Shown: piece by piece, positions 35,600 to 44,321 of the stretch
Layout: every line of letters starts with the position of its first letter
Numbering within the stretch: the stretch's first letter is position 1
DNA from: Anaerolineae bacterium
Lineage (GTDB): Bacteria; Chloroflexota; Anaerolineae; Aggregatilineales; UBA2796
Assembly (NCBI GenBank): GCA_019637615.1
Contig: JAHBVJ010000017.1
Location: forward strand, 62,001 to 126,000
DNA: 64,000 nucleotides
Direction: 5' to 3'
The notes under the pieces: model-generated
What the model saw: only the letters and a program-made list of their open reading frames with translations
Told to the model about the DNA's origin: nothing
Database searches by the model: none
Position numbers and translations under genes: made by a program

Positions 35600-36742
35600 A
35601 TGCGCATTTTCATTGCGTCGGGCATTTTTCATCCTGATTCGGGCGGGCCAGCCACCTATTTATATCGTCTGCTACCAGAACTCCAGCAGCGCGGTCATGA
35701 GGTGCGGGCGCTGGCCTATGGCGATACGCCTGCGTCAGGGTATCCGTATCCGCTGACGCGCATTCCGTTCCAGTTCTTGCCGATCCGCCTCGCCAAATAC
35801 GCGTTGGCCTATCGTCGGGGCGCGGCGTGGGCGGATCTGGTCTACTTGAACAGCCTCGGTTTGCCGCGTTCAGGAGCCGGAGCCAAACCCAAGGTGATGA
35901 AGGTCGTGGGTGATTACGCGTGGGAACGCGCGGTCAATCGCGGTTGGCTGCCAGCGACCGAGGATATTGACGCGTTCCAGACCACGACGTACAACCCGCG
36001 CATCGAAGCCTTCAAGGCTGCCCGCGCCCGCGAAGTTCAGCGCGTAGATCGCGTGATTGTACCAAGCGACTACCTGCGGAGGATGGTCATCGGTTGGGGT
36101 GCTGATCCGGCGCGGGTGCAGGTGATCTATAATGCGCTGGACAGTCAGACCTATGATCAGCCAATGACGAAGGCACAGGCACGTCAGCAGCTTGGTTGGC
36201 AACCTGATGGACGCTATCTATTCACGGCGGCGCGGCTGACGGCGTGGAAAGGCGTCGATTATCTGATCGATGCGCTGGCGCACGTGCCCAACGTGAGACT
36301 GATCGTGGCGGGCGACGGGCCGCATAAGATCGCGCTCGAAGCTCGCGCCAAGGCCGCGAGCGTGGATGTTCAGTTCGTCGGCAAAGTACCACATGACCGC
36401 ATGGCGGCCTATATGCGGGCAGCAGATTATCTGGCCTTATATTCCGGCTATGAGGGACTCTCGCACACTATCCTAGAGGCGCTATATGCGGGAACGCCCG
36501 TGATCGCCAGTGATCGGGGTGGCAATCCGGAAATTGTGCAGTCGGGAGTCAATGGCTTGTTGGTCAAGCATCCCGATTTACCCGCGCTGATCGAGGCGTT
36601 ACAGACAGCTTTTGATGCTGATACGCCGGAAAAATTGGCAGCGGGCACAGCACACGGACTGGATCGTTTCACATGGTCTACATTGGTCAATCAAACTGTC
36701 GAGGCGCTGGTAAGTACGGCGCTTTCCGGGCGCTCTAACTGA
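35600..36742 (+). CDS. GT4-family glycosyltransferase
   Basis: A 380-residue GT-B fold transferase. N-terminal acceptor lobe opens with IFIASGIFHPDSGGPATYLY (the GG loop), the donor lobe has LFTAARLTAWKGVDYLIDAL and the EX7E signature in SGYEGLSHTILEALYAGTPV, followed by ASDRGGNPEIVQSGVNGLLV. GT4 enzymes retain the anomeric configuration when transferring a nucleotide sugar. Part of the surface-glycan cluster; the acceptor is unknown. Confidence 0.9.
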   Translation: MRIFIASGIFHPDSGGPATYLYRLLPELQQRGHEVRALAYGDTPASGYPYPLTRIPFQFLPIRLAKYALAYRRGAAWADLVYLNSLGLPRSGAGAKPKVMKVVGDYAWERAVNRGWLPATEDIDAFQTTTYNPRIEAFKAARAREVQRVDRVIVPSDYLRRMVIGWGADPARVQVIYNALDSQTYDQPMTKAQARQQLGWQPDGRYLFTAARLTAWKGVDYLIDALAHVPNVRLIVAGDGPHKIALEARAKAASVDVQFVGKVPHDRMAAYMRAADYLALYSGYEGLSHTILEALYAGTPVIASDRGGNPEIVQSGVNGLLVKHPDLPALIEALQTAFDADTPEKLAAGTAHGLDRFTWSTLVNQTVEALVSTALSGRSN

Positions 36743-36779
36743 GTGCCTCACCGTGATTTTATCTCATTGGAGAACCTTG

Positions 36780-37715
36780 ATGACTGCTCCCTCGCAAGTC
36801 ATACAACCTGCAAAGCCTATCGCAGCCGCGCCTAGCCGCACCCCCTTATGGATTGGCCTGTCGCTGTTAGCCACTTATGTGATCTGGGGATCAACCTATT
36901 TCGCGATTCGGATCGGGCTGGAGAGCTTCCCGCCCTTCTTGATGATCGGATTGCGCTTCACCGTGGCAGGCAGCGTACTCTATGCCGTGCTGCGCTGGCA
37001 AGGTAGCCCCGCGCCGACTCGTGGGCAATGGGGACGGGCGGGCATCGTCGGGGCGTGTTTGATCGGAGGTGGGATGGCGATGAGCGCGTTCGCAGGGCAA
37101 TACATCGCGTCTGCCCTTGTCGCATTGATCGTGACGACATCGCCACTGTGGACAGCCTTGTTCGCGGGATTGTGGGGCGAATGGCCCAGCCGCCAAGAAT
37201 GGATCGGACTGGTGCTCGGCTTGATCGGCACCGGACTACTGAGTGCGGGTGGTGATACCTCCGCAACCTTATTTGGCATTGTTTTGGTGATCGCCGCCGC
37301 TGCTGCATGGGGATTAGGGTCTGCGTGGAGCCGCCAGCTCGATCTGCCCGATGGGTTGATGGCGACCGCCGCGCAAATGCTGATCGGCGGTGTGATCGTG
37401 CTGGCGGTCAGCCTCGTGCGCGGGGAACGTCTCACCGCCGCGCCGACGCTTGGCCCGCTGCTGGCGCTGGTGTACTTGATCACCTTTGGCTCGTTGATCG
37501 CGTTTTCCGCCTATAACTACTTGCTGAAGCATGTCCGCCCCGCGCTGGCCGCCAGCAATTCTTATGTCAATCCGGTCATCGCGTTGGGGTTGGGCGTGGG
37601 TTTCGCGGGCGAACAGATGCCGTCTACGCTGTGGCTGGCGCTGCCGCTGATCTTGGTTGGCGTGGGCTGTGTGCTGCTGCGCAAACAAGCCCCCGCGAAG
37701 GACGAAACGGCCTGA
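36780..37715 (+). CDS. EamA-family membrane transporter
   Basis: A 311-residue protein with ten hydrophobic helices in two homologous halves. ATG 36780 (TTGGAGAA upstream) is preferred over 36753. Family segments: LATYVIWGSTYFAIRIGLES at the start of the first repeat, RFTVAGSVLYAVLRW, AALIVTTSPLWTALFAGL-type helix 4, and YNYLLKHVRPALAASNSYVNPVIAL in the second. EamA proteins export amino acids, nucleotides or other metabolites. Its stop overlaps the next glycosyltransferase start (TGATG), so it is co-expressed with the glycan genes. Confidence 0.92.
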   Translation: MTAPSQVIQPAKPIAAAPSRTPLWIGLSLLATYVIWGSTYFAIRIGLESFPPFLMIGLRFTVAGSVLYAVLRWQGSPAPTRGQWGRAGIVGACLIGGGMAMSAFAGQYIASALVALIVTTSPLWTALFAGLWGEWPSRQEWIGLVLGLIGTGLLSAGGDTSATLFGIVLVIAAAAAWGLGSAWSRQLDLPDGLMATAAQMLIGGVIVLAVSLVRGERLTAAPTLGPLLALVYLITFGSLIAFSAYNYLLKHVRPALAASNSYVNPVIALGLGVGFAGEQMPSTLWLALPLILVGVGCVLLRKQAPAKDETA

Positions 37716-38893
37716 TGCATGTTTTGATGATCAGCCTCGATTCTGCGATCTTGACGCAGCATATTGGCAATTCGCGTACGCGTCACGAATTTTACGCTGA
37801 ACAAGTCGGACGCTTGAGCATGGTGATCTGCAATCGCCGCGCCAGAGGCACTTTGCAGCCGTATCAATCCGAGCGCGTGACGGCACAGCCCATCAACGCG
37901 CGGACTTACCTCCATTATGTACTGGATGGCTATCGCTGTGCGCTCCGGCTGATCGCGCAGTTTCCCGACCAGCCGATAGACTTGATCACGACGCAAGAGC
38001 CATTCCTGACCGCGTTGATCGGACTGCTGCTCAAGCGTCGTTTGAACGTCCCACTGATCATTCAGGATCATTCCAGTTTCCTCGAAAGCGAGCAATTCGC
38101 GGCGGAGCGCTGGCGCAATCGGCTGCTGCGCTGGTTAGCCATACAGACGCTGCCCCGCGCGGATGCCGTGCGCGTTGTGAACTGGCAGGAGAAAGCGGGC
38201 TGTGTGCGCCTCGGCTTGCCATCCGAACGCGTCTGCGTGATCCCGCTGGTGCCGACGCTGCACCCCTTCGCCACACGTAACGTAGATGACCAGATTCAGA
38301 CGTGGCGGCAACGGATCGACGCGACGGCAGAGACCCCGATCATTTTGTGGGTGGGGCGGCCTGTCGCGTTCAAAAATCTGCCGATGTTGATCCGCGCATT
38401 TGCCCGTGTGCGTGACCGTTGCCCCGCCGCCAAATTGGTGCTGGCGGGCGACATGACCGGAACCGACATTCCTGCGCAGATCGTGGCGGCGGATTTGGGC
38501 GCATCGGTGTACCTGCCCGGTGCGGTAACACACGATAAGCTGCCCGCCTTGTATCAGACCGCTACGCTGTACGCGCTGTCCAGCAATTACGAAGGGTTGC
38601 CCGGTGTGCTGTTAGAAGCCAGCGCCGCCAGTTTGCCCATTGTCAGTACCGCTAATAACGGCTCACGCGATCTGCTCACGGACTCGGAGACGGGCATCTT
38701 GACGCCGATTGGCGATGAGACGGCGATGGCAGACGCAATTCTCGCGTTGATCAACGATCCTGAACGGCGACGCAAATTGGGAAATTCCGCCCGTGAGCAT
38801 GTTTTTTATGCCTTTGACGAAACTCGGCTGCTGACGCGCTGGGTGGACATGTGGCGGGATGTCGCCGCCGGGAGAGCCTCATCCGACTCCTGA
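37715..38893 (+). CDS. GT4-family glycosyltransferase
   Basis: A 392-residue GT-B transferase. I take ATG 37715 (overlapping the EamA stop by 1 nt) as start; a longer frame reaching 37631 would run inside EamA. N-terminal lobe HVLMISLDSAILTQHIGNSR is unusual in lacking a GG loop. The donor lobe is typical: ILWVGRPVAFKNLPMLIRAF, VYLPGAVTHDKLPALYQTA and SNYEGLPGVLLEASAASLPI (EX7E). The stop overlaps the next gene as TGATG. Surface glycan assembly is inferred from context. Confidence 0.88.
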   Translation: MHVLMISLDSAILTQHIGNSRTRHEFYAEQVGRLSMVICNRRARGTLQPYQSERVTAQPINARTYLHYVLDGYRCALRLIAQFPDQPIDLITTQEPFLTALIGLLLKRRLNVPLIIQDHSSFLESEQFAAERWRNRLLRWLAIQTLPRADAVRVVNWQEKAGCVRLGLPSERVCVIPLVPTLHPFATRNVDDQIQTWRQRIDATAETPIILWVGRPVAFKNLPMLIRAFARVRDRCPAAKLVLAGDMTGTDIPAQIVAADLGASVYLPGAVTHDKLPALYQTATLYALSSNYEGLPGVLLEASAASLPIVSTANNGSRDLLTDSETGILTPIGDETAMADAILALINDPERRRKLGNSAREHVFYAFDETRLLTRWVDMWRDVAAGRASSDS

Positions 38894-39933
38894 TGATCAC
38901 CCAGAAACTCGATTCCACTGACCCATTGCTGGCCTTCACGGTCGAGTGGGTACGGCGGTTGGCGGTACGGTTGGAGCATCTGGATGTGCTGTGCCTTGAG
39001 GTCAAGATTCCGCCAAGTGAGCTACCTGCCAACGTCACGGCATGGTCGATGGGGAAGGAACGCGGTTATGGACGGGCACGGGAACTGATCGAGTTCTACC
39101 GCGTGCTGTTGAAGGTCGCCCCCAAAACTGATGCGATCTTCAGCCACATGGTGCCGCGCTACGCTTATTTGTCGATGCCGATAGCTTTGCCGTTCAACCT
39201 GCCTGTTTATTTGTGGTATACGCACCGTCAGGATACGCGCGAACTGCGCATGGCGACAGCGGTGTGCGAAGCGGTAATGAGCGCTGTGCCGGAAAGCTTT
39301 CCGTTTGAGACGCCGAAACTCCGCGCCGTCGGGCATGGTGTCGATACGGCTTTCTTTGCCTCCGATCCAACTATCGTACCGGACTTACCGCCTGTAATCG
39401 CACAGGTGGCACGCCTGACGCCGATCAAGCATCAAGAGACGTTGATCCGTGCGCTGTCACTGGTTCCCCACGTTCGTGCCGCCATCGTGGGCAATGTGCC
39501 GCCGGGAAAAGACGAAACCTACCAGACGCAGTTAGAGACATTGGCAACGGTGCTAGGCGTCGCGAATCGCGTTGAGTTCACGGGTGGTTTGCCCGCCGAG
39601 CAGGTGCGCGATCTAGTACGGCGCGCCACTATCGCGGTCAATCTCAGCCCGCCCGGTTTATTCGATAAGGCCGCGTTGGAAAGCATGATGGTCGGTACCC
39701 TGACCATCGTCAGCAATCCCGCCTTCGATGGCTTGCTGCGCGATCATGCCTCGCTGCTGCGGATCAGCGCGCCAGACGCCGTCGATGAATTGGTGAAGGC
39801 AATCAAGGCGATCCTCGCGCTGCCTGCCCAAACCCGTGCCGACATCGCGCTGGATATTCAAGGACGTGCCCGCACCGCGCACGGGATTGACGGTCTGATG
39901 GATCGGTTGGTCGAGATCATGAGGCCGCATTGA
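38893..39933 (+). CDS. GT4-family glycosyltransferase
   Basis: A 346-residue transferase; start ATG 38893 overlaps the previous stop (a longer frame begins inside that gene). Begins MITQKLDSTDPLLAFTVEWV; VDTAFF, the donor-lobe start IAQVARLTPIKHQETLIRAL, VEFTGGLPAEQVRDLVRRAT and a weaker nucleotide site LSPPGLFDKAALESMMVGTL in which the EX7E motif is modified (Asp-x5-Glu). It resembles GT4 proteins of exopolysaccharide clusters; donor sugar unknown. Four-nt overlap (TTGA) with the next gene. Confidence 0.83.
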   Translation: MITQKLDSTDPLLAFTVEWVRRLAVRLEHLDVLCLEVKIPPSELPANVTAWSMGKERGYGRARELIEFYRVLLKVAPKTDAIFSHMVPRYAYLSMPIALPFNLPVYLWYTHRQDTRELRMATAVCEAVMSAVPESFPFETPKLRAVGHGVDTAFFASDPTIVPDLPPVIAQVARLTPIKHQETLIRALSLVPHVRAAIVGNVPPGKDETYQTQLETLATVLGVANRVEFTGGLPAEQVRDLVRRATIAVNLSPPGLFDKAALESMMVGTLTIVSNPAFDGLLRDHASLLRISAPDAVDELVKAIKAILALPAQTRADIALDIQGRARTAHGIDGLMDRLVEIMRPH

Positions 39934-41105
39934 AATTCTTTTACCTTGCCAACATTCGAATGCCAACAGAAAAGGCGCACGGCCTGCAAATCATGCAAAA
40001 CTGCGAAGCCTTCGTGCAGGCAGGTGCGGACGTGACGCTGATGGTCGCTCGACGCGTCAATACCACCGCCATGAAGCAGGTCAGCGATGTGTACGCGTAC
40101 TACGGGGTCGCGCCGCATTTCCGCATCGAGCGCGTGCCATGCCTCGATCTGATGCAGATCGGGACGTGGTTCGAACGCATCGCCTTCCCGATTCAGAGCC
40201 TCACGTATGTGCTCGTGCTGGCGCTGACGCTGGTGTTCCGCCGCGCCGATGTGTATTACAGCCGCGATCTACTGACGCTGCTGGTATTGAGCTTGTTCAA
40301 ACCGCGCCGCCAATTGGTCTATGAGGCGCATCAACTGTCGGCCTCGCGGATCGGCGTGCTGCTGCAATCGTGGTGCGCGCGGCGGGTAGGCTTGGTCGTC
40401 GCCGTGACGGGCACCTTAGCCGAAAAGATGCGTCAGCGTGGCGCGAAAAACGCGATGGTCGCCCATGACGGCTTTCGGATCGAACGCTTTGCCGATCTGC
40501 CAGATCGCAGCGCGGCGCGTGAGCAGCTCAAAATTGCGCTGGACGCGTTCGTGATCGGCTATGTGGGGCAGTTGCAAACCCTCGCCATGTCGAAGGGTAT
40601 GGACGTGCTGATCGATGCCATCGCCGCGCTGCGCGACTTTCCGATCTCGTTCTGCATCGTGGGTGGCCCTCCGGCGACCATCGAAGAATTACGGCGTTAT
40701 TGGGAAGCGAAGGGACTTGATCCGGCGCGGTTCATCCCGGCGGGCTATGTATCGCCACCGCAGGTGCCGCTGCACATCCGCAGTTTTGATGTGTGCGCGA
40801 TGACCATGACATGGTCGGAGTTTTTCGCCTATTATGCCTCGCCCTTGAAACTGTTCGAGTACATGGCGGCAGGCGGTGCGATCCTCAGCGTGAATTTTCC
40901 ATCGGTAGCCGAAGTGGTGAAGGATGGCGAGTCGGCGCTGCTCATCCCGCCCCACGATCCCGCCGCGCTGGCGGACGCGCTACGCCGCCTCTATACCGAT
41001 CCTGCGCTGCGCGAACGGCTCGGCACCGAGGCACACCACATCGCGCAAGGCTACTCGTGGCAAGCCCGCGCCAGAACGATCCTCACGCAGATCGCGGCAT
41101 TGTGA
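39930..41105 (+). CDS. GT4-family glycosyltransferase
   Basis: A 391-residue transferase starting with TTG 39930, overlapping the previous stop by 4 nt. N-terminal FYLANIRMPTEKAHGLQIMQ and a mid-region with YYSRDLLTLLVLS; donor lobe IGYVGQLQTLAMSKGMDVLI, IPAGYVSPPQVPLHIRSFDV and the C-terminal SPLKLFEYMAAGGAILSVNF (EX7E region with Glu in LFEYMAAG). It closes the glycan operon. The start codons TTG and ATG, all overlapping, point to tight translational coupling through genes 37715-41105. Confidence 0.88.
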   Translation: MKFFYLANIRMPTEKAHGLQIMQNCEAFVQAGADVTLMVARRVNTTAMKQVSDVYAYYGVAPHFRIERVPCLDLMQIGTWFERIAFPIQSLTYVLVLALTLVFRRADVYYSRDLLTLLVLSLFKPRRQLVYEAHQLSASRIGVLLQSWCARRVGLVVAVTGTLAEKMRQRGAKNAMVAHDGFRIERFADLPDRSAAREQLKIALDAFVIGYVGQLQTLAMSKGMDVLIDAIAALRDFPISFCIVGGPPATIEELRRYWEAKGLDPARFIPAGYVSPPQVPLHIRSFDVCAMTMTWSEFFAYYASPLKLFEYMAAGGAILSVNFPSVAEVVKDGESALLIPPHDPAALADALRRLYTDPALRERLGTEAHHIAQGYSWQARARTILTQIAAL

Positions 41106-41140
41106 ACTGTTTGGAATACGCTTGACGTGTAAATGATGAG

Positions 41141-41169
41141 TTGACATGCCGCCCTACGCTTACTACAAT
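41141..41169 (+). promoter_or_regulatory. Consensus sigma-70 promoter of the gcv operon
   Basis: TTGACA (41141-41146), 17-nt spacer, TACAAT (41164-41169): all but one base match consensus. Transcription would start near 41176, about 16 nt before the riboswitch. Confidence 0.85.
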
Positions 41170-41191
41170 TGATCGGTAGAGTAATGACGCC

Positions 41192-41348
41192 GTGAGGAGA
41201 GACCTGCATTGCTAACACCTTTCGCAGGCACCGAAGGGGCAACCTATGTGGAGGCTGAACCACATAGCGAAACTCTCAGGTATCGGGGACTCATGGATCA
41301 AGCTACCTTGGTAACACAGGGACACAGCGCGGCTGATGTCCCTTTTTT
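41192..41348 (+). ncRNA. Glycine riboswitch (single aptamer) with terminator
   Basis: The aptamer has P1 tgag/ctca (41193-41196 with 41290-41293), GGAGAGA, P2 cctgc/gcagg, the conserved caccgaaggggcaa (41229-41242), an 8-bp P3 (ctatgtgg/ccacatag) and cgaaactctcagg (41268-41280). Only one aptamer is present. The expression platform is a terminator: gggaca plus cagc (41319-41328) with gctg and tgtccc (41332-41342), then six T. Glycine riboswitches normally turn genes on when glycine is abundant; the downstream glycine cleavage genes fit that. Confidence 0.95.
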
Positions 41349-41362
41349 CATTTGTTGAGCTT

Positions 41363-42484
41363 ATGAGCCTATTCGACTCAATCACTGTTCCAACTTTACT
41401 GCTCGATGAAGCCCGCGCGCGTCGCAATATTCAGCGGATGGCGGACAAGGCGCGGGAAAGCGGCGTGCGCTTCCGCCCTCATTTCAAGACACATCAGTCC
41501 GCGCAGGTGAGCGAGTGGATGCGCGAGTACGGCGTGACCGCCATCACCGTCTCGTCGCTGCGGATGGCGTCGTATTTCGCGGATCACGGCTGGGATGATA
41601 TTACGGTAGCATTCCCCGTCAACCTGCGCGAACTGGATACGATCAACCGCTTGGCGAAGCAGATTCACCTTGGCGTGCTGGTGGACTCGTTTTACACAGC
41701 AGAAGTGTTGACGCGTCGCATCGAGGCTCCACTGGACGTGTGGATCGAGATCGACGCGGGCGATCATCGTACGGGCGTGGCATGGGACAGCAACGGCGAC
41801 GTGCTGTCTTCGATCACGGCGCAAGTGCTGCTTTCGTCTCGCTTGACCCTGCGCGGACTGCTGACGCATACGGGGTATGCCTATGGCAAAAGTTCGCTGA
41901 CGGAGTTGGAGCAGGTCTATTACACAACCGTTGAGCGCATGACGCAGGTGCGCGATTTCCTTCAGGCGCGCGGCGTGCAGGGCTTGCAGCTTTCGGTGGG
42001 CGATACGCCTACATGCAGCGTGGTGGAGCGCTTCAGCGGCGTGGACGAAATCCGCCCCGGCAATTTCGTATATTACGATGTCATGCAATCCGAAATCGGC
42101 TCGTGCAGCGTGAACGATATTGCCATCGCGCTGGCATGTCCGGTCGTTTCCAAGCAGCCCGACCGTCAACAGATCGTGGTATACGGCGGCGGGGTGCATC
42201 TTTCCAAGGACTATACGGTAGACCGCGCTGGACGCACCCTGTACGGGTTGGTGGCGCTGCCAACGGCGCAAGGGTGGTCGGAACCGCTGGCAGATACATA
42301 TATGCGCTCGTTGTCGCAAGAACACGGCGTGATTCAAACAACCTCCCTCGTGATGGATAAAATCAATATTGGCGACCTTGTGCTGGTACTGCCGGTACAT
42401 GCATGTATGACTGCTGACTTGATGAAGCAGTATGTTTTACTTACGGGCGAAGCAGTGCCAATGCTGAACCTGAATACCCTTTGA
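41363..42484 (+). CDS. D-threonine aldolase / D-serine dehydratase-like PLP enzyme
   Basis: A 373-residue fold-type III (alanine-racemase-like) PLP enzyme. ATG 41363 is preferred over an upstream in-frame ATG inside the terminator. The PLP lysine is Lys42 in RFRPHFKTHQ; substrate/metal elements are ITVSSLRMASYF, IDAGDHRTGV, LLTHTGYAYG and the C-terminal metal pair His346-x-Cys348 (PVHACMTADL), characteristic of DSD1/D-TA enzymes. D-threonine aldolase releases glycine, D-serine dehydratase pyruvate; being first behind a glycine riboswitch and before gcvH favours a glycine-linked role. Exact substrate is not decided by sequence. Confidence 0.85.
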   Translation: MSLFDSITVPTLLLDEARARRNIQRMADKARESGVRFRPHFKTHQSAQVSEWMREYGVTAITVSSLRMASYFADHGWDDITVAFPVNLRELDTINRLAKQIHLGVLVDSFYTAEVLTRRIEAPLDVWIEIDAGDHRTGVAWDSNGDVLSSITAQVLLSSRLTLRGLLTHTGYAYGKSSLTELEQVYYTTVERMTQVRDFLQARGVQGLQLSVGDTPTCSVVERFSGVDEIRPGNFVYYDVMQSEIGSCSVNDIAIALACPVVSKQPDRQQIVVYGGGVHLSKDYTVDRAGRTLYGLVALPTAQGWSEPLADTYMRSLSQEHGVIQTTSLVMDKINIGDLVLVLPVHACMTADLMKQYVLLTGEAVPMLNLNTL

Positions 42485-42500
42485 CTAGAGGAGCTAAACT

Positions 42501-42896
42501 GTGGCAGAGCTAAAATATCCTTCCGACTTGAAATATACGAAATCTGACGAATGGATCAAGGTAGACGGCGGCGAGGCAGTGGTCGGCGTGACGGACTACG
42601 CCCAAAACGCGCTCTCCGACCTCGTGTACGTGGAATTGCCGGATGTCGGCGCGTCGTTCAAGCAAGACGCCTCGTTCGGCACGGTGGAAAGCGTGAAAGC
42701 CGCCTCCGATCTGCATATGCCAATCAGCGGATCGGTCATCGCCGTTAACAAAGACCTGCTCGATTCGCCGGAAAAGATCAACGATGACCCGTACGGTACG
42801 GCGTGGTTGGTGCGTATCAAGCCGGATAATATTGCCGAGCTGAACAGCTTGATGGATGTTACCGCCTATAAAGCCTATTGCGACGAACGAGGCTAA
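42501..42896 (+). CDS. gcvH: Glycine cleavage system H protein
   Basis: A 131-residue lipoyl carrier that shuttles the aminomethyl group between the P, T and L proteins. Start GTG 42501 behind GAGGAG. The lipoylated Lys66 lies in GTVESVKAASDLHMPISG; further family elements are KSDEWIKVDGGEAVVGVTDY and LINDDPYGTAWLVRIKP-type C-terminal block (INDDPYGTAWLVRIK). Located 16 nt after the D-threonine aldolase-like gene. gcvT is not in the window. Confidence 0.96.
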   Translation: MAELKYPSDLKYTKSDEWIKVDGGEAVVGVTDYAQNALSDLVYVELPDVGASFKQDASFGTVESVKAASDLHMPISGSVIAVNKDLLDSPEKINDDPYGTAWLVRIKPDNIAELNSLMDVTAYKAYCDERG

Positions 42897-42905
42897 GAAA
42901 CGGGA

Positions 42906-44171
42906 TTGAAGCGTCTGCGCACTCTTTACGCAGCATTGTGGCTGATCTGTTTGGGACTGGCGCTGTTCGCAAGCGTCAGTCCTCAATCCGCCAATGCTCA
43001 AACCACCACGCCGACGGCGACACCAACCATCAGCGCGGTCAACAACGTCGTGATCTGGTGGCCCGCCGCGATCTATCCTGACGAGGACAGCACGGCGTTG
43101 GCGCTGCTCAACCAGTACGTGGCGCGTTATCAGCGTGAGCAAGATGTGCAAGTGACGATCCGCGTCAAGCGCACGGAAGGGACAGGCAGCATCTACTCAA
43201 CGCTCAGTCATGCCAGCATCGTCGCACCTTCGGTCGTGCCTGATCTGGCGTTGATGCGGCGGGCTGATTTGCTGGCCGCCGCGAATGACAGCCTCCTCGC
43301 GCCAATTGATCTGACGGCGTTGGCGATGGACGATCTGTTCGCGGGCAGCTTGCGCTTGGGCGATGTGGACGGCACACAGTACGGCATCCCATTTCTGGTA
43401 GACGCACAACACAGCGTGTATCGGCGCAACGCCTTCGAGCAGCAACCGCAGACATTGGCACAGGTCTTGGAGGCGGGGCAGAGCTTCATCTTCCCCGCTA
43501 ACGGCGCACACGGCATCAATTCGACCGTGCTGACGCAGTACCTGTCAATGGGCGGGCGACTAGCCGATGATCAGAACGCCCCTGTGCTGGACGAAGCACC
43601 TTTGGCGACGGTGTTTACTTATTACGAGACCGCTGTGAAACGGGCTTTGATCACGACGGCATGGTTGGATTACGCCAACCCTGAACAATACTTCGGCACA
43701 TCCACTGGCGGCAAAGCCACTCTTTGGTTGGTGAACGCGACGAACTATCTGAGCATCTTCTCGACGGATACCAACAACCTCGCCTACAGCCCGCTGCCCA
43801 CCTTGACGGATGCGAAGACCAGCGTCGCCAGCGTGGACGGCTGGATGTGGGTGGTGACCGCCAATGACCCCACCCAACGCCAGCAAGCCCTGAACATGAT
43901 GCGCTGGCTGATGGACAGCGACCGTCACGGCGCGTTTAGCAGCAACCTTGGCTGGCTGCCCTCGCGGCGGTCATCGCTGGAAGCATGGCACACCAATTAC
44001 GGCACCTTTGCTCAAACGCTGCTGGATGAAGACGCCGCGCCCCCGCTCGATATGATCAATCCGAAGGTGAGCGCCGCCATGCAAGCTGCGTTCGAGGATG
44101 TGCTCAACGGCAAGATGACGGCGGCTCTCGCTGCGCAGTCAGCGGCAGCGAAGATCGCCCAAGGAAATTGA
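42906..44171 (+). CDS. Exported family-1 solute-binding-like protein
   Basis: A 421-residue protein starting at TTG 42906, 9 nt after gcvH. Signal peptide (LYAALWLICLGLALFASVSP, cleavage near residue 34), then a TPT linker and the layout of ABC extracellular solute-binding proteins: NNVVIWWPAAIYPDEDSTAL, DLALMRRADLLAAAND, YGIPFLVDAQHSVYRRNAFE and SVDGWMWVVTANDPTQRQQALNMMRW. The family binds sugars, oligosaccharides or polyols. No permease or ATPase genes accompany it, which is odd, as is its place inside a glycine-cleavage operon under a glycine riboswitch. Confidence 0.8.
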   Translation: MKRLRTLYAALWLICLGLALFASVSPQSANAQTTTPTATPTISAVNNVVIWWPAAIYPDEDSTALALLNQYVARYQREQDVQVTIRVKRTEGTGSIYSTLSHASIVAPSVVPDLALMRRADLLAAANDSLLAPIDLTALAMDDLFAGSLRLGDVDGTQYGIPFLVDAQHSVYRRNAFEQQPQTLAQVLEAGQSFIFPANGAHGINSTVLTQYLSMGGRLADDQNAPVLDEAPLATVFTYYETAVKRALITTAWLDYANPEQYFGTSTGGKATLWLVNATNYLSIFSTDTNNLAYSPLPTLTDAKTSVASVDGWMWVVTANDPTQRQQALNMMRWLMDSDRHGAFSSNLGWLPSRRSSLEAWHTNYGTFAQTLLDEDAAPPLDMINPKVSAAMQAAFEDVLNGKMTAALAAQSAAAKIAQGN

Positions 44172-44321
44172 CGATGCCCAGCAGCTTATGCTTATTCCCG
44201 GCGTTTGTTGCGCGGCGTGCTGACGCGCTGTGTCAACAACGTAGAACAACCTAGAGGCGTAAAAAACGCACTTCGATTGAACTTTCTGCCTTGAATGAAG
44301 GTAGTGATAAGGTTAGAGTGA

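Noticed and set aside
41192..41348. Tandem (two-aptamer) glycine riboswitch
   Set aside because: After the first aptamer only about 25 nt remain before the terminator; there is no second gcaccgaaggggcaa-like core.
41396..42400. 334-codon minus-strand frame over the D-threonine aldolase-like gene
   Set aside because: Antisense shadow of a conserved PLP enzyme; no recognisable domain.
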